Positions 5,639 to 6,551 of a stretch of 6,551 nucleotides of DNA are shown piece after piece (positions within the stretch are counted from its first letter, which is position 1; every line of letters starts with the position of its first letter). The stretch covers positions 1-6,551 of the forward strand of contig PFIF01000176.1 of the NCBI GenBank assembly GCA_002782605.1. Direction: 5' to 3'. The position numbers were made by a program, and so were the translations under genes. The DNA is from Deltaproteobacteria bacterium CG_4_8_14_3_um_filter_43_13. Its GTDB lineage: Bacteria > Desulfobacterota > UBA8473. Below the pieces are notes generated by a model. The model saw only the letters and a program-made list of their open reading frames with translations, had not been told where the DNA came from and did not search any database.

Positions 5639-5651
5639 GGGGTCTGACCCC
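5639..5651. repeat. Palindrome GGGGTCTGACCCC
   Basis: This 13-base sequence is an inverted repeat around a central T, six bases before the Shine-Dalgarno sequence of the second activase. Its reverse complement core, GGTCAGACCC, recurs at 2872-2881. I recall such GGGGTC(A/T)GACCCC motifs as intergenic repeats in other bacteria but cannot check. It could be a repeat-element end or an operator. Confidence 0.45.
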
Positions 5652-5669
5652 TCTTTAAGGAGGCAGAAA

Positions 5670-6449
5670 GTGATAGTAGCCGGGGTAGATGTAGGTTCCT
5701 TAAGCGGTGAAACAGTCATATTAAGAAATGATGAGATACTATCATACAGTATTGTCAGAACAGGGGCAGATAGTGCATTAACTGCTAAAAAAGCAACAGA
5801 TGAAGCGTTAAAGAATGCCGACATCTCTTTTCAAGATATTGAGTATACTATAGCAACCGGATACGGGAGGGTTATTGTTCCTTTTGCAAATGAAAATATA
5901 ACAGAGATTTCATGTCATGCCAAAGGGGCTAACTATCTATTCCCAACCGTAAGGACCATTCTCGATATGGGTGGGCAAGACTGCAAAGCCATAAGATGCA
6001 ATGAAGCAGGGAAGGTAACGAATTTTGCAATGAATGATAAATGTGCAGCAGGTACAGGAAGATTCTGTGAGGTAATGGCAGATGTACTGGGTATACCCCT
6101 TGAAGATATTGGTAAAACCTCCTTAGAGGCTAAAAAGGATGCTATGATAAGTTCTGCATGCGCTGTTTTTGCTAAGTCAGAGGCGGTTTCTCTCCTAAGA
6201 AGCGGGGTCCCAAAGAGTGAGATACTCTCCGGGGTTCATGAGGCTATAGCAAGCAGGGTATTCGCTTTACTCCAAAGGGTGGGGATAGAAAGCGATTTTG
6301 CTATAAGCGGTGGAATTGCAAAGAACATAGGGGTGATTAAAAAGGTGGCTGATAAAGTTGGGTTAAAACCACTTATATCTGAGGAACCTCAGATTGTTGG
6401 CGCTTTAGGTGCAGCTCTCTTTGCAAAAGAGAGATACAAAAAGGAGTAA
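5670..6449 (+). CDS. Acyl-CoA dehydratase activase (BadF/BadG/BcrA/BcrD ATPase family), copy B
   Basis: This is a second 259-residue ASKHA ATPase of the HgdC / benzoyl-CoA reductase activator family. It aligns without gaps to copy A over 252 residues; by hand I count about 133 identities (53%). Motifs present are GYGR (64-67), DMGGQDCK (99-106, close to the family DIGGQDxK), NDKCAAGTG (122-130) and SSACAVFAKSE (161-171), with cluster ligands C125 and C164 conserved. The first phosphate motif is altered: GVDVGSLSGE (5-14) has Glu where the family usually has Lys. The start is GTG 5670, six bases after AAGGAGG (5657-5663); the in-frame TTG at 5637 lies upstream of that site, in a palindrome. 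It would activate a dehydratase or reductase not seen in this window, or pair with copy A. Confidence 0.88.
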   Translation: MIVAGVDVGSLSGETVILRNDEILSYSIVRTGADSALTAKKATDEALKNADISFQDIEYTIATGYGRVIVPFANENITEISCHAKGANYLFPTVRTILDMGGQDCKAIRCNEAGKVTNFAMNDKCAAGTGRFCEVMADVLGIPLEDIGKTSLEAKKDAMISSACAVFAKSEAVSLLRSGVPKSEILSGVHEAIASRVFALLQRVGIESDFAISGGIAKNIGVIKKVADKVGLKPLISEEPQIVGALGAALFAKERYKKE

Positions 6450-6529
6450 TCGGAGAGCATCTCCCCCCTTTCCTTCCTTTGTCAATCGATTTAACAATCC
6501 CAATTACCCATCCAGCCTGGAACTCCGAT
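6449..6529. other. Non-coding end region with inverted repeats
   Basis: After the second activase, GGAGA (6452-6456) and TCTCC (6460-6464) form a short hairpin followed by a pyrimidine-rich stretch, a weak terminator candidate. ATCGGAG (6449-6455) also pairs at long range with CTCCGAT (6523-6529). No gene is visible from 6450 to the window end. Confidence 0.3.
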
Positions 6530-6551
6530 ATAAGAAAAAGAAAAAATTCAA

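Noticed and set aside
5637..5669. TTG start for activase B
   Set aside because: The AAGGAGG at 5657-5663 would be internal, and the extension only reads through a palindrome.
1..6551. CRISPR array, tRNA or rRNA gene, or complete insertion sequence
   Set aside because: I found no regularly spaced repeats, no cloverleaf-like sequence, no rRNA-like stretch and no transposase frame.

Overview
The window looks like a piece of a strictly anaerobic bacterial genome of moderate GC. The support is two ATPase activators of the 2-hydroxyacyl-CoA dehydratase / benzoyl-CoA reductase type (oxygen-sensitive [4Fe-4S] proteins), two radical SAM enzymes, strong AGGAGG-like ribosome binding sites and some TTG/GTG starts. 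I cannot name the phylum. Desulfobacterota, Nitrospirota, Chloroflexota or Firmicutes would all fit. Every supported gene is on the + strand.

Layout. 1-955 is the 3' part of a radical SAM/SPASM enzyme, cut by the window edge. 956-1202 is non-coding: a possible structured element, a tandem 8-mer, a good sigma70-type promoter (1095-1123) and a leader hairpin next to a ribosome binding site. 1203-1928 is a two-gene toxin-antitoxin module (AF2212/DUF104-like antitoxin, PIN-domain ribonuclease). 1956-1975 is a near-perfect 20-bp palindrome just ahead of the first activase (1996-2763). 2787-2945 may hold a tiny helix-turn-helix ORF or a promoter region. 3000-4190 reads as one cobalamin-binding-type radical SAM protein except for a single in-frame TAG at 3291-3293, where Trp would be expected. 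4288-5478 is a cytoplasmic lipase-like alpha/beta hydrolase. 5479-5669 is an intergenic stretch rich in palindromes. 5670-6449 is a second activase, and the last 100 bases are non-coding.

How it fits together. The two activases align without gaps, are about 53% identical by my hand count, and keep both cluster-ligating cysteines. Each departs from the family consensus at a different nucleotide-site motif, which raises the possibility of a heteromeric pair, as in benzoyl-CoA reductase. No dehydratase or reductase catalytic subunits are in the window, so their partner is unknown. The genes between them have no obvious shared pathway. The toxin-antitoxin pair, repeat-like palindromes and interrupted radical SAM gene make this look like a loosely organised, partly decaying accessory region rather than one operon. 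The items most worth a second look are the in-frame TAG, the complementary motif losses in the activases, and the leader that can sequester the antitoxin ribosome binding site.
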